Assembly (NCBI GenBank): GCA_025765615.1
Contig: JAIVFJ010000193.1
Location: 1-64,000, forward strand
Direction of reading: 5' to 3'
DNA: 64,000 nt
Source of the DNA: Zopfochytrium polystomum
Lineage: Eukaryota > Chytridiomycota > Chytridiomycetes > Chytridiales > Chytridiaceae
Below the pieces are notes generated by a model. That model saw only the letters and a program-made list of their open reading frames with translations, searched no databases and was not told the DNA's origin. Position 1 is the first letter of the stretch; the number at the start of each line of letters is the position of its first letter. Of this stretch, positions 43,414 to 54,436 are shown piece by piece. Made by a program: the position numbers and the translations under genes.

Positions 43414-44498
43414 GTGATGTGGCGAAAGCGCCATGATACCAAGCAGAACAACGTCGTTGAACAGCAAGTGTCCCGTACTGCAACTGCCATTATCGGTTCA
43501 CCGAGTGCTCCAGGTCGACATCCATGCCCTTCAGGTACTGCGCTATCTCGACCGTCCACGGAAACGGGCCTGTCAGTTCGAGAACACGGTCCACGTTCCC
43601 AGGATCGGCATCGGACGCCGTCTCAATGCGCGAGACGATGCGGTCGACCAGCGCCCGCCAGATCGGGTGGAAAGGGGCCCCCGCCATCGCCCTGCAGCCT
43701 GACAGTGCCTGGCTCCGTGTCCCACTCCAGCCCCGTCACAAACTCGACGGGCGCGCCGTCCGTTGGCCACCACAGGTCAATTGGCTTAGGCGCGCACACG
43801 GAAACACCGCCTTCGTCGAAGAGGACCAGGCACCTGTACAAATCCCGTCTTTTTGAACTCGCAATGGGAGGCGATTGTACGCGGCGCTAACGCGGCCGGG
43901 GAACCGCGTGGCGACCAACTCGTCGGACGCGGCGTCGTCCCGAAGGACGTGGACGTACTCTGGGTTCATGTCCACTCACGTTGCGGACCACTGGCGCCGC
44001 TCCTGCTCCTGTTCGACAACAGGTTGCTGGTTTTCCAAGTCTGGTGGGCTGCAGCTGGAGTTGGTTCGGCGGCGGTGAGTGACGGTGCTATCTTCATCGG
44101 GTCGCGACTGCGGTGAGAATTCTCTAGAGGTTTGGTCGGATTCTGATCGATTCGCTCTTCTGAGCGAATTGACGTGTAGTCGAATGAATTCGACCGCTCT
44201 TTGTCGTCGACGGGCAGAATGCAAGTTTTTCAGGTCTGGCGGACCCCTCCTGGGATCACGGCTGCAGCGGATGGTGTTGCCTCTGTTGCGGCAGGCGACG
44301 GCGCCATCTTGGTTGGGTAGCGATCGAGGCGCGGCGTCTCCGGCACTTTGATGAGGTTCTGATTGATTCGTTCTCTTGGGAGTGCATCGAACGAGCGGTC
44401 GAATGGATTGCACAATGTGATTAGCGCCAAGGGGAAAGCAGAATAACGGCGACTGCGAACTGGGTGTAGTTGGAGATTTCCCGTCTTGTGCGTAGCAT
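43414..44498 (-). pseudogene. GT32-like glycosyltransferase copy A, multiply broken
   Basis: The start region at 44498 (MLRTRRE..., then a hydrophobic anchor) matches copies B and C, but the frame soon breaks. Downstream pieces in three frames match copy C: MDMNPEYVHVLRDDAASDE, then LVLFDEGGVSVCAPKPIDLW, then PIWRALVDRIVSRIETASDAD, and ACVYHK near the end. The normal DADT catalytic motif is replaced (VSVCAPKP), so even the aligned product would be inactive. A segment resembling HQTWKTSN appears to occur twice (about 44040 and 44240), suggesting an internal duplication. This is clearly a pseudogene. Confidence 0.75.
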
Positions 44499-45113
44499 GC
44501 TGAGGAGAAGAGGCGCCAGGGTTCAAGTCACAATGACAGCTGTTGAAGGCAACAAGAAAGAGTACAGCCTTGAATCACAAGGAGTGGTGCAGTGGAGATG
44601 CCTGATGACCCTGTAAGTCCATAGTGCATGGGGTGGGTTTGCTGAGGTGATACCTGGACGTAGTTCATAACGGTTCACTGTTGATGGCTCTTTCTCTTCC
44701 TGTCGGCCCCTTCAGGGCTGGAACAATATAAAAAAAAAATAAAAAATAAAAGAAGAAGACGCGGACAGGAAAGCTGACGCATTGTTCTGGCCCTGCAGTT
44801 TAACTGAGATTTAAGTGCGCCAGTCTGTCTCCTATCCCCCCGTTACTAATAAGTAGGTTGTGAGACACGTAATTGTAAAACGACCACACCGTGTGTTACC
44901 CCTCCTAATTCATTGGATCGCGCTCACACTACACTGCGCGAAGGGGTATCGATGTTTCCGGCATTCACATATGTATCTCCACCCGTCGTTACGGAAAAAA
45001 TTACTGGCGGATGTTCAGATATGAAGCTTTCTTCCAAAATTCCATATTTGATAACATTGGCCATAATTACTCCGATCCCCACCCATCTGTCCAAAACTTC
45101 CTCAAATGCACAA
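44499..45113. other. Spacer within the GT32 array
   Basis: AT-rich, with an A run at about 44730; no gene recognised. Confidence 0.4.
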
Positions 45114-46085
45114 TCAGGGTTTGTTCCTGTCCGACGTTTTCCAGCCACCTGCCCATCCACCTGCAAACTTGTGGTCAACGCATGCATCGCGGTGAGCCAC
45201 ACCCCTTGCATGAGGGTGATAAGGCGAGAAGGACGTGATGCCAAGCACGGCAACGTCCTTGAACTGGAAGAACCCATCGCTGCAACCACCGTTCCCGTCA
45301 CACGACCGCTGCAGATCAAAGCCGATCATCTTGATGTATCGAGCAACTGCCGTAGTCCAGGGCACGGGTCCCGTTAATTCGACGACACGGTCCACGTTGC
45401 GCAGTTCGGTGTCGGACGCAGCCTCAATACTAGCGACGATTCGGTCAACCAGCAACCGCAGGATCGGGTGGCCCGGCGCCGACGCCATAGCCCACTGGCA
45501 AAGCTGCAGCCCGACGGCGCCCGGGTCGGTATCCCATTCAAGGCCGGCAACAAACTGCACGTCCGCGTCCTCCGGCCACCACCGGTCGATCGGCTTGACG
45601 CACGCCGTGTCGGCGTCGACGTACACGCCGCCCTCCTCCAGGAGGACCAGATATCGGTAAAGGTCCGCCTTTTGCACCCTCAGCGGCAGACGGTCGTACG
45701 CGGCCCTAATACGGCTGGGGAAGCGTGCGGCGACGAACGCGTCGGAATCAACGTCATCCCGGAGCACGTGGGTGAAGCCCGGATTCATGTCCACCCACGT
45801 CGCCAACCACTTGTGCCGCTCCGGTTCCTACTGGGCAATGAGGGTCAGGTTGCTGGTTTTCCATGTTTGGTGGTTGCGCCGGGGGATGGCGCAGGGCGCA
45901 TGGGGTTGTGTTGTTGCTGCTTTCTTGATCGCGTTAATGCTGCGGGAGATGCCTTCATTGCTCGCGTTGACGGAATGAGGATATTGCGACCGGATACTCC
46001 AAGCGAGGAAAGCCAATGCGGTGAGGGCGAAGGAGGCGAGCGCCAGTGGGATGAGGCAGGGTGCCCTTCTTCTGCTTGCAAGCAT
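45114..46085 (-). pseudogene. GT32-like glycosyltransferase copy B, single in-frame TAG
   Basis: One frame runs from the Met at 46085 to the stop at 45114, broken only by one TAG at about 45826 (in LTLIAQ-stop-EPER; copy C has LSLVAEQEPER there). The N-terminus is a type II membrane anchor (CLIPLALASFALTALAFLAW). It is followed by a short stem, HQTWKTSN, the DxD-type motif YVDADTACVKPIDRWW, and a conserved ACVDHKFAGGW end. The family (OCH1-like, Gly_transf_sug) transfers hexoses, often mannose, to glycoproteins or lipids in the Golgi. A CAG-to-TAG change is the simplest explanation. The frame is otherwise perfect, so the loss is very recent, a sequencing error, or tolerated by read-through. 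Confidence 0.75.
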
Positions 46086-46614
46086 TGCTGGGCGGTATTG
46101 AGGTGGATCAACGAAGCGGCCCTCGCAAAAAGTACTTGCCGCTCGCTGGCGATCATTCTCCCTTTCCCCGCTTAAATCTGATTTGAGAGGATTTGCGCCA
46201 CGGTTGTTCGTTCAATTTCGATCGCTCGAAAGCGTCTTTTTCCTTTTTTTTTTTTTTTTTTTTTTTTTGTCTCGTTCCTTCTCTCTGTCTGCCGTCACCT
46301 TTCCGCTCGGGTCTGGCAGGAATCGGATGAGGAAAGCTTTTTCCATTTTCGGCCAGAGACGCCCAAACGAGTCCAACGTCGAGGTTTGGTATCCATTTCC
46401 AGCCACGATATTTCATGCACAATCGGAACACACATTCGCAGTGGACTGCGGAATGGCGCTTTTCGCCAACCCTTGTTTGTATTATGATGTAGCATGCACT
46501 AATAACACTGCTTGCATTACCTTGTTGAAGAGGCAGGGCTAAACAATCGCCGAAATGTTCGGAAAGTACTGTTTCATCCAGAGGTGCCCCAAACGATGAA
46601 TGAGCTCTCCATAT
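46086..46614. other. Spacer between GT32 copies B and C, with a T run
   Basis: Contains a T run of about 28 (46242-46269) in pyrimidine-rich sequence. The motif around cttttttt...tctctctctg recurs upstream of copy D's flank (47950-48060), indicating that the duplicated units include flanking DNA. Confidence 0.5.
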
Positions 46615-47627
46615 TCAAGGCCTCTTCGCTGCACCTGATTTCTTCCAACCGCCGTCCCACCCGCCAGCAAACTTGTGGTTTACACAGGCGTCGGGGTGAC
46701 CAAAGCCCCCGCACGCGGGTGGTACGGCGAAAATGCCGTGATGCCAAGGACAACAACTTCCTTGAACCGCAAGTGTCCCGCCCTGCATCCGCCGTTGTCG
46801 TTGACCGCACGTTGCAGGTCGACGCGCATGCCTTTCAGGTACTGCGCGACCTCCAGCGTCCACGGAAGCGGCCCCGTCAAATCAATGACGCGGTCAACGT
46901 CCACCAGATCGGCATCGGACGCCGTCTCAATTCTTGCGACGATGCGGTCAACTAGTGCCCGCAGAATCGGGTGGCCAGGGGCCGCCGCCATCGCCCACTG
47001 GCAGAGTTGCAGCCCGACTGTGCCCGGCTCGGTGTCCCACTCTAACCCCGCAACAAACTCGACCGGTGCGCCGTCTGTCGGCCACCACCGATCGATTGGC
47101 TTGAGGCACGCCGTGTCGGCGTCGACGTACACGCCTCCTTCGTCAAGGAGGACCAGGTACCGGTACAGATCGGTCTTTTGCACTCGTAACGGGAGGCGGC
47201 TGTAAGCGGCGGCGACGCGGCCGGGAAATCGTGCGGCGACAAACTCATCCGACGCGGCGTCGTCCCGAAGGACGTGCACGTAGTCAGGATTCATGTCCAC
47301 CCACGTCGCGAACCACTGGCGCCGCTCTGGCTCCTGTTCCGCGACAAGCGAGAGGTTGCTGGTTTTCCAGGTCTGGTGGAGCCGCCGTGGGATCTTGGCT
47401 GCGGCTGGTGGTGGCTCGGAAACGGTGGACGGCGGTGTTAACTTCGCCTGGTTGCTATCGGGGCGAGACGACTTCAATGCTTTGCTGGGATTCAATCGTT
47501 CTCCTGGTTCTGATTTTACCGAGCGGTCCAATTGCATAGACCGTGCCAGTAGCGCCAAGGTAATAAGGACTAGAGTGGCGGCTGTCAGCTGGGAAAAGCG
47601 GGAGGCTCTTCGCCGTGCGGGTAGCAT
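46615..47627 (-). CDS. GT32-like (OCH1-type) glycosyltransferase copy C, near-intact
   Basis: The frame from the Met at 47627 runs to a stop at 46680 (315 aa). It has a type II anchor (LTAATLVLITLALLARSM), a Ser/Pro-rich stem, IPRRLHQTWKTSN, RDDAASDEFVAARFPGR, and the catalytic YVDADTACLKPIDRWW. GLEWDTEPGTVGLQLCQWAM and GITAFSPYHP follow. It is predicted to be a Golgi glycosyltransferase using a nucleotide sugar and Mn2+. The last 20 or so residues are out of frame: a C5 run on the plus strand (46706-46710) would need one more base to continue into ACVNHKFAGGW, as in copy B, ending at 46615. It is listed to that end because the shift is probably an error or very recent. Confidence 0.8.
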
Positions 47628-47675
47628 GCTGAGGGCGGATGGTGGGACCGTATAGTGAGCGAGAGGAGTTGCAAA

Positions 47676-47735
47676 CACACACACACACACACACACGCAC
47701 ACACACGCACACGCACACGCACAAACATACGCACG
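47676..47735. repeat. (CA)n microsatellite with CG interruptions
   Basis: CA dinucleotide run just upstream of the start of GT32 copy C. Confidence 0.9.
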
Positions 47736-48164
47736 CACACTTCTCCTCTTTCTCACTTTTGGAGTTCTGGCGCCACGCCTCCACACGTTGGATACCTTAA
47801 AAATCGAATGTACCAAATTCTGGATCAATTTCACGCTTTCGTGGGTGGAAAGGGGCGGACCTCCTGTGCTGGTCGGCCCGCTCTTCAATTAATTACATGG
47901 GAACGGTTTTGAGAGCATATCCAGCCTCAGTTTTTCGTTTTCTCTCTCACTCCCCTCTCTCGTTCGTTTTGTGTCGGTTTTTATTTTTTATTTTTTTTGG
48001 CTTCCTCTCTCCCGTTGGGGTTCGGCAGAAATCGGAAATGAGGAGAACTCTTTCTCGTTTTGGCCAGCCTCACACGAGTCCAAAGCTGGAGTTTGGTATC
48101 CATTTTTCAAGCCACAACGACGGTTTATGGAACGCTGGTCCAAAACAGCGATCAACCCTACATT

Positions 48165-48829
48165 CATCGAGTTCACTTTGTCGAGGTTCTTCCATCCCCC
48201 GGGAAAAATATGATCGACGCACGCGTCCTCGTGAGTGGTGTGGTGCAACAGGCGTGATGCCGAGCACCAGAACGTCCTCAAACCTCAAGCTGCCTGTCGA
48301 AACATCAACCAGCGACCGGAGGATCGGATGGCCTGGCCCCGCCGCCATCGCCCACTGACACAGCTGCAGCCCGACTGCGCCAGGGTCCGTGTTACACTCC
48401 AGTCCCGCGACGAAGCGCACGGGCTGAGTCGCGTTGCCGGCGACGTCGGGTTGGGTCCACCATTTGTCGATCGGCTTGAGGGAGGCCGTGTCCGCGTCCG
48501 CGTACAGCCTTCGTTGAGAAGGACCCGGTACCGGTACAGGTCCGTCTTTTGCACCTCCAGCGGGAGACGGTCGTACGCGGCGCTGATGCGGCCGTGGAGC
48601 TTCGCGGCAACAAGGGCGTCGGAATCGGTGTCGTCGCGCAGGATCTAGGAGTAAGTCGAGTTCTGGGATTGCCAGGATTCAAAGTGTTGGTGCTGTTATG
48701 GCTCCGTCCGCGCGATCAAGCTTATGTTAGCTGTTTTCCACGTCTGGTGGATGCGCCGCGGGATGACTGACGCTGCTGAGTCGGGCTGTCCGTGCGGATG
48801 CGAATCGGATGCGAGTGGCTCGGAGATCA
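48165..48829 (-). pseudogene. GT32-like glycosyltransferase copy D, decayed
   Basis: Pieces match copies B and C: VIPRRIHQTWKTANISLIA, LHGRISAAYDRLPLEVQKTD, GLECNTDPGAVGLQLCQWAM, and ACVDHIFPGGW at the end. Lesions include two in-frame stops after the HQTWK segment, a frameshift at the DEGGV...DAD motif, and an internal deletion that joins HPILRSLVD directly to a later LRFEDVLVLGIT segment (about 70 residues lost). There is no N-terminal membrane anchor. This is an old pseudogene. Confidence 0.75.
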
Positions 48830-49855
48830 TATTGGCCGAGACATCCACGGCCAACGGCAAGTGGATTTGCAATCTCTCATGTTTCGAGAAGGGAGCCTGA
48901 ACAGTTGAGTAATTTTGACCCAGTTTGACGTCAGCTTTTTTAGCCGATGCTCCGTGCGAGTGTGGTGGATCCCGAAAAGGCTGAAAGTGTTATTTACAAA
49001 GGCGAAGGACTCCCCTAGAGCCGCAGGTCTGGGCTCTGTCGGACGGCCTTGGAGGAAACTCCTTCCCATGGAGACAGGCCCCACACCAGCAGAGACCTTC
49101 GGTGGAAGCCCGCAAGCACTTCCGCCTAATGGGTCTCCTGCGCTCTCTCATTTATGGCGCTCCTCCGGCTACAATTGAATTTCGCAGGGGGAAAAAAAGC
49201 AGGAAAGAGACCTGGCGCGCTCCGCCATGCCCTGCCGTCTCCCCATTTCTTTTGCAGTAAACTTGAAGCTGCGGCGGCCTTGTCGTCCTTTCCGTCGGGA
49301 GTATCTAAATTCTTTCGACTACCCAACCTGGCCACCCGTCCAACCTTGTCCTCCAAGGAGAGAGGGAAACGGCTCGGGGCTGAAAATGGGAGTGGGGGTT
49401 TGGTGGATCGGAAGGTTGGAAAGATTGAAAAGAGAACCACAGTTGCAGCTTTCGCTTGCAATGATGGTTGCATGTGGCGTCATACTTCGAATCCTTTATG
49501 CATGTGCATTGTGTATTATTAACATGAATGACGGTGCTTGGTTGAATTGGGACACGGGTGGGCGGGTCATGGGATTCGCTCTCTGTTTGGCAGATTTTCT
49601 TCCTTTTTTTGTCGCCGCTGTCCGGCCACGTGCGACTGGCAAAAGCAATTGCCCCCGGAAACGAGAAGGGAGTGCACGCGCGCTCCTGCAAGTCACAGTC
49701 TTTGTTTGTCTCCTTCTCGTCCCTCTCTCTCTCTCTCTCGCTCTCTCGCAAAAAGAAAAACAAAAACAAAAACAAAAAAAAAACAGAAAAAAAACAAAAA
49801 AAAACAAAGGCAATCATCCCCCCACACCCCGCCAATCCACTCTCCCAGTACAGAA
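48830..49855. other. Upstream region of the first NLP gene
   Basis: No gene recognised. It ends with a (CT)n tract (49727-49750) and A/C-rich sequence up to the ATG at 49856. A comparable CT tract precedes the second NLP gene, so promoter sequence appears to have been duplicated with the gene. Confidence 0.45.
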
Positions 49856-50767
49856 ATGGCCGCCGCCGTGAGCATCACCACCAACTGGTGCGACGGCAAC
49901 TCGTACAACGTTGTCGTCAACGCCCTCGGCAACAACTGCGCGTCCGTCGCCGACGTCTTCTCCTCCTTCTCCTCCGTCGCCTTCGGCGGCCAGTCGTGCT
50001 GGGGTCCGTCCGGCAATGAGTTCTGGTGCACCGCCAAAAACGGCTGTCCCGCCGCCGGCGACGTCGCCGCTGTTCCGATCTGCATCAAGGTCCTCGCCCA
50101 CACCGACGTCGTGCCGTACCCCGAACAGACCGCGACCAACAACATCCAGGCCGCTGCTCTGCGCTTCAAGCCCTACCTCCACATCGACCAGGCTACCGTT
50201 CCCGGCTGCGCAGAGTTCCCCTCCGTCGACGCGTCGGGTGCTGTGGGCGGCGGCCTCAAACTGGGTGGGTCGTCCAACGGCGACTGTGCATCTGCTCCGC
50301 ACGGCGGGCAGGTTTACGTCCGATCAACGCAGTACAAGGACCGCTGGGCGATCATGTACGCGTGGTACTGGCCCAAGGACCAGGAGGCGGTCGGAGTCGG
50401 ACACAGGCACGACTGGGAGTCCACCGTCGTCTTTATCAACGACGTCAACGCCGCTCCGGAGAACCAAAAGGTCATTGAGGTCGCCGCGTCCGCTCACGGC
50501 GCCTTCCGCCAGTACAACCCGCCCAACCCGGATACGATGGAAGGCACGCACGTCCACATCAAATACTTCACCGCCGGCATTAAAGACCACTCCACCGACA
50601 CCTGGGACAACCCGGCCCTCGGCGAGAGCCCAGTCCTACCCATCATCCACTGGGACCAGCTGTCCCCCGCCGCCCGCTTCACCCTGCAAAACTACGACTT
50701 TGGAAGCGCAAACTTTCCGCTCAGGGACCCCAACTTTATGGACAACCTTGCAAAGGCGTACATTTGA
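49856..50767 (+). CDS. NLP (NPP1 family, necrosis- and ethylene-inducing-like) protein, copy 1
   Basis: Single exon, 303 aa. An N-terminal Cys-containing region of about 100 residues is followed by the NPP1 domain. The diagnostic heptapeptide GHRHDWE lies at about residue 182, preceded by an AWYWPKD segment. In characterised NLPs the Asp and Glu of this motif and nearby acidic residues hold a metal ion needed for membrane damage to plant cells; many NLPs are non-toxic, so activity here is unknown. The start codon is the only in-frame ATG near the domain, and the N-terminus is not a recognisable signal peptide, which is unusual for a family normally secreted. It lies next to a near-identical copy. 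Confidence 0.9.
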   Translation: MAAAVSITTNWCDGNSYNVVVNALGNNCASVADVFSSFSSVAFGGQSCWGPSGNEFWCTAKNGCPAAGDVAAVPICIKVLAHTDVVPYPEQTATNNIQAAALRFKPYLHIDQATVPGCAEFPSVDASGAVGGGLKLGGSSNGDCASAPHGGQVYVRSTQYKDRWAIMYAWYWPKDQEAVGVGHRHDWESTVVFINDVNAAPENQKVIEVAASAHGAFRQYNPPNPDTMEGTHVHIKYFTAGIKDHSTDTWDNPALGESPVLPIIHWDQLSPAARFTLQNYDFGSANFPLRDPNFMDNLAKAYI

Positions 50768-51487
50768 GATAACTTTGAAGAGGGGAGATGTGCGAAAACG
50801 TTATTCTACCACGTTTTGATTGCTTTGCTTGTGTTCTTTCAATTCGGTACTATTTGTTTTGATGATTAGAGGCAACTGATATGGGAAATAGAAGAGTCGC
50901 ACTACCGTTTTAACAACGGGTGATCGGAGGACTTCGGTGTGGAAGGGGAACCACGAGAGCACAAAGAATGGACCACCGACTGGGAAACCCAGCTCTTGGA
51001 GGCTAATTTAATTGCTGTGGGAATGAGCGAGGCACTGTTGTTTCTAAAATTACAAAAAGCTTGACGATCGTCGGCGTAATTGGAACTTGTGTGAGGGCTT
51101 GCGACGGCATTGTGTGCGCGGCTGTTTCGGGGGGGATCTCAATCATGTTCGGTGTGCTGCGCGGCGTGCACGTGGGACGGGCCGTAAATAACACGCGTTT
51201 GTGCCGTCCCGTGAGGCGTGGTTTGGATGTTTGGTTCAGGAGGAGGAGGAGGATGGAGACGCTTTTTTGTCTTTTCTTGGCATGAAACCATCGTCTGTCT
51301 CTTCGCCACTCCCATCGGCCAACGGCCGTTTCTATCACATCCGGCGCCGACACAAGACTACAAAAAATTGATTGAAGCATGCGCAGCCGATTTGTTTCTT
51401 CATTATCTCAAACACACACACGCCCTCTCACACACACACTCTAGCTCTCTCTTTCTCTCTCTCTCGCTCTCTCTCTCTGCCTCTCGG
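50768..51487. other. Spacer and promoter region between the NLP genes
   Basis: 3' flank of copy 1 followed by a CA/CT-rich tract (51413-51487) directly before the TATA box of copy 2. No gene recognised. Confidence 0.5.
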
Positions 51488-51496
51488 TATAAAAAG
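51488..51496 (+). promoter_or_regulatory. TATA box of NLP copy 2
   Basis: TATAAAAAG 65 bp upstream of the ATG at 51553, right after a (CT)n tract; a plausible core promoter. Confidence 0.6.
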
Positions 51497-51552
51497 CCGA
51501 CGACCTCATATCTACACTCAAATCACACAACACTCGCTCTTAAACTTCAACG

Positions 51553-52464
51553 ATGGCAGCCGCCGTGAGCGTCACCACCAACTGGTGCGACGGCAACTCC
51601 TACAACGTCGTCGTCAACGCCCTCGGCAACAACTGCGCTTCCGTTGCCGACGTCTTTTCCTCCTTCTCCTCCGTCGCGTTCGGCGGCCAGTCCTGCTGGG
51701 GCCCGTCGGGCAACCAGTTCTGGTGCACCGCCGCGAACGGCTGTCCCGCCGCCTCCGACATCGCCGCTGCTCCGATCTGCATCAAAGTCCTCGCCCACAC
51801 CGACGTCGTGCCGTACCCGGAGCAGCCCGCAACAAACAACATCCAAGTCGCCGCTCTGCGCTTCAAGCCGTACCTCCACGTCGATCAGGCGACCGACCCC
51901 GGCTGCGCAGAGTTCCCCTCCGTCGACGCGGCAGGCGCCGTAGGCGGCGGCCTCAAGCTAGGCGGCGCGTCCAACGGCGACTGCGCTTCCGCCCCGCACG
52001 GCGGGCAAGTCTACGTCCGATCCGCGCAGTACAAGGACCGCTGGGCCATCCTGTACGCGTGGTACTGGCCAAAGGACCAGGAGGAGTTCGGCGCCGGGCA
52101 CAGGCACGACTGGGAGTCCACTGTGGTCTTTATCAACGATGTCAACGCCGCACCGGAGAACCAGACGATCATCGAAGTCGCCGCGTCCGCCCACGGCGCC
52201 TTCCGCCAGTACAACCCACCCAACCCGGACACCATGGAAGGCACCCACGTCCACATCAAGTACTTCACGGCCGGCATTTTGGACCACTCCACCGACACCT
52301 GGGACAACCCGACCCTCGGCGAGAGCCCGGTCCTGCCCATCATCCACTGGGACCAGCTGTCCCCCGCCGCCCGCTTCACCCTGCAGAACTACGACTTTGG
52401 AAGCGCAAACTTCCCACTCAGGGACCCCAACTTCATGGACAACTTGGCTAGTGCGTATATTTGA
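51553..52464 (+). CDS. NLP (NPP1 family) protein, copy 2
   Basis: Single exon of the same length as copy 1 (303 aa), with only scattered substitutions and no gaps evident by eye. It retains GHRHDWE and the surrounding acidic residues, all cysteines of the N-terminal region and the same C-terminus pattern (FMDNLA.AYI). The conserved length and frame argue that both copies are under selection. Like copy 1 it lacks an obvious signal peptide. Upstream it has a clearer core promoter (CT tract plus TATA) than copy 1. Whether it is cytolytic cannot be read from sequence. Confidence 0.9.
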   Translation: MAAAVSVTTNWCDGNSYNVVVNALGNNCASVADVFSSFSSVAFGGQSCWGPSGNQFWCTAANGCPAASDIAAAPICIKVLAHTDVVPYPEQPATNNIQVAALRFKPYLHVDQATDPGCAEFPSVDAAGAVGGGLKLGGASNGDCASAPHGGQVYVRSAQYKDRWAILYAWYWPKDQEEFGAGHRHDWESTVVFINDVNAAPENQTIIEVAASAHGAFRQYNPPNPDTMEGTHVHIKYFTAGILDHSTDTWDNPTLGESPVLPIIHWDQLSPAARFTLQNYDFGSANFPLRDPNFMDNLASAYI

Positions 52465-52794
52465 GATAGATCCAGTAGAGAGCCATGGAGAATAACAAAT
52501 GGAGACATTCTCCCCGTCCTTTCCGGACCACAAGTATCCTGTTGATTGTTGTAACGGAGGTGGTCATTTTTGAACGATAAGGCATGCGGGCAATAGATTA
52601 TCTGATGACGTCATTGACTGGAGGAAGTCGGGTCGAGATATTAACATTGTCTGGGTCGCCGTAGTGAAGGTTTCTCATTCGGTGTTCCTTGCCAAGCCCG
52701 AAAAGAAACATACTTCCCCATGTGTTCGGTCACCTGCACAGGAGGACGAAAGCGGAATCTGACAAGTTGACCCTAAAACACTGACAGGGAAATT
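52465..52794. other. Spacer upstream of the esterase gene
   Basis: No gene or repeat recognised. Confidence 0.4.
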
Positions 52795-54436
52795 ATGGAA
52801 GTGTCCGTGTCGTCACTCGCGATCAAGTGCACCCTCGCCGCCGTGCAGATCGGCGCCATCGCCACAATGGCGGCAACGCAGCTCCTTCCCCGCGATCTGC
52901 AGATCAGGCTGATGGGAACCCGTCGGCCAATGGTCTGGTCGCGCACCGTCAGCAGATCCGGTGGGTTAACAAGCCCACAGCCGTTTTGCTCTTCCTGATC
53001 CCACCAACCCCCAATGATACCGTCCAATTTTAGCCGCTGTGCTGTTGCTCAACGAGGCTGGCGTTGTGATCGCTAGGTTTCTCACTGGATCCGGTGAGCT
53101 GAGACTGGCTCTGTTTCCGCGATCTGGCCGTTCGTGACCATCGTCGGCAGATAAGGATGGAAAAGTCGTCACGGTTCTGACCAACGTCTGCCGGCTTGCG
53201 TGCATTCTATCGTGGCTGCGGAGCCTTCGGAATAGTTGGGGCCGAGCAGAGAGAGCCGTGAAGGCGTTTCTGAGAGAGGTCAACCGCGGTTCGGGGGATC
53301 ACGAAAATACTGTCGCTCCAATGCCTCTGTCGTCGTATGAACCCCATTTTTCCGCCAACTCCTTTAACAATAATTCCTCCAAGATTGAGCTTCTTGCTAG
53401 AGACTGTCATTCCCGAAGGGACTCCGTCGAATGTCGATGTGCTGAGGAATAGTAAGAAAAATGTATTCTGTTGTACTCGTCGCTGAATCAATTGGTACAG
53501 TCACTTACGCTACATCGGAGGAGCTGAAGGAAGCTGGGGGCGAGCGTGTCAAGCATTTGCTACAGCTTGATGTCATCCGTCGAAAAAAAGGATACGCTGA
53601 CCGTCCCATTCTGGTCTGTCGGAAGTTTTGATTGGAAATGAATCCTTACGCCCACCCCACCAAAGGTTCACATTCACGGCGGAGCGTGGCACGGTGGCGA
53701 CAAGTCGGGCAAAATTCCCGCCTACTTCACCGTGGCCTCGAACCACAACTGGATCGTCGTCAACATCAACTACCGCCTCGTCCCGGCCGTAACCCTCTTT
53801 GAAATCCTCTGCGACTGCAAGCGCGCGATCCGCTGGGTCCGCCAAAACCAGTCCGTCCACGGCGGTGACGCCGGGTTCGTTGCGGTGTCGGGGGGATCCG
53901 CGGGTGGGCACATCGCCGCGCTGGTAGCGCTGACGCAGAACGACCCCGCTTTCCAGCGGGGCTGGGAAAACGTCGACACGTCAGTGCAGGCGTGCGTCCC
54001 GATCTACGCCGCGCTGGAGCCCCTCGGCCCGCTGTCCCTGCACCCGCTAAGCGGCATGCACGCGTACGTCCGCCGGGTTGTCGTGAAGCTGTCGGACGAG
54101 GACTCGCTCCGGCTGACGGGCAGGCCGGTGGAGGAGTGGGCGGACCCTGTCGCCGCGCTGAGGGCGGTTCCCGCGGAGAAGCGCTCGAGGCTGCCGCCGT
54201 TTTTTGTCGTGCATGGGTCGGCGGATACGCTTGTGATTGTGGAGCACTCGCGGAGGTTTTTCGAGGAGCTGAGAGGAGGAAGTGGGGCGGTGGTGGCGGG
54301 GTACTTGGAGATGTCGGGGATGCACCATACGTTTGACTGGTACCGGAATCCGGCTGTATTCTACCTTTCGTGGGCCATGGGTACGGTGCTCGATGCGTTA
54401 CATGAGAAGTGGCAGGGCGAACGGGGTGGATTGTAA
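52795..54436 (+). CDS. Membrane-anchored alpha/beta hydrolase (HSL-like esterase/lipase)
   Basis: Six exons read in frame: 52795..52960, 53034..53093, 53151..53288, 53401..53451, 53501..53613, 53666..54436, 432 aa. An N-terminal hydrophobic segment (LAAVQIGAIATMAATQLL) and a second one (AVLLLNEAGVVIARFL) suggest ER or lipid-droplet association. The catalytic part has the oxyanion motif HIHGGAW, the nucleophile motif VSGGSAGGH, an acid residue in HGSADTLV and His in GMHHTFDW, all as in the hormone-sensitive-lipase family. It likely hydrolyses an ester; the substrate is unknown. A paralogue lies on the opposite strand 1.2 kb downstream. Confidence 0.85.

Noticed and set aside
45820..45832. UAG reassigned to glutamine (to explain the stop in GT32 copy B)
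   Set aside because: The intact C2H2 gene at 15.4 kb ends in TAG at a natural C-terminus, and other genes show no internal in-frame TAG, so the standard code holds.
49305..49835. Minus-strand ORF upstream of NLP copy 1
   Set aside because: Composed mainly of translated CT/A-rich simple repeats; no domain.
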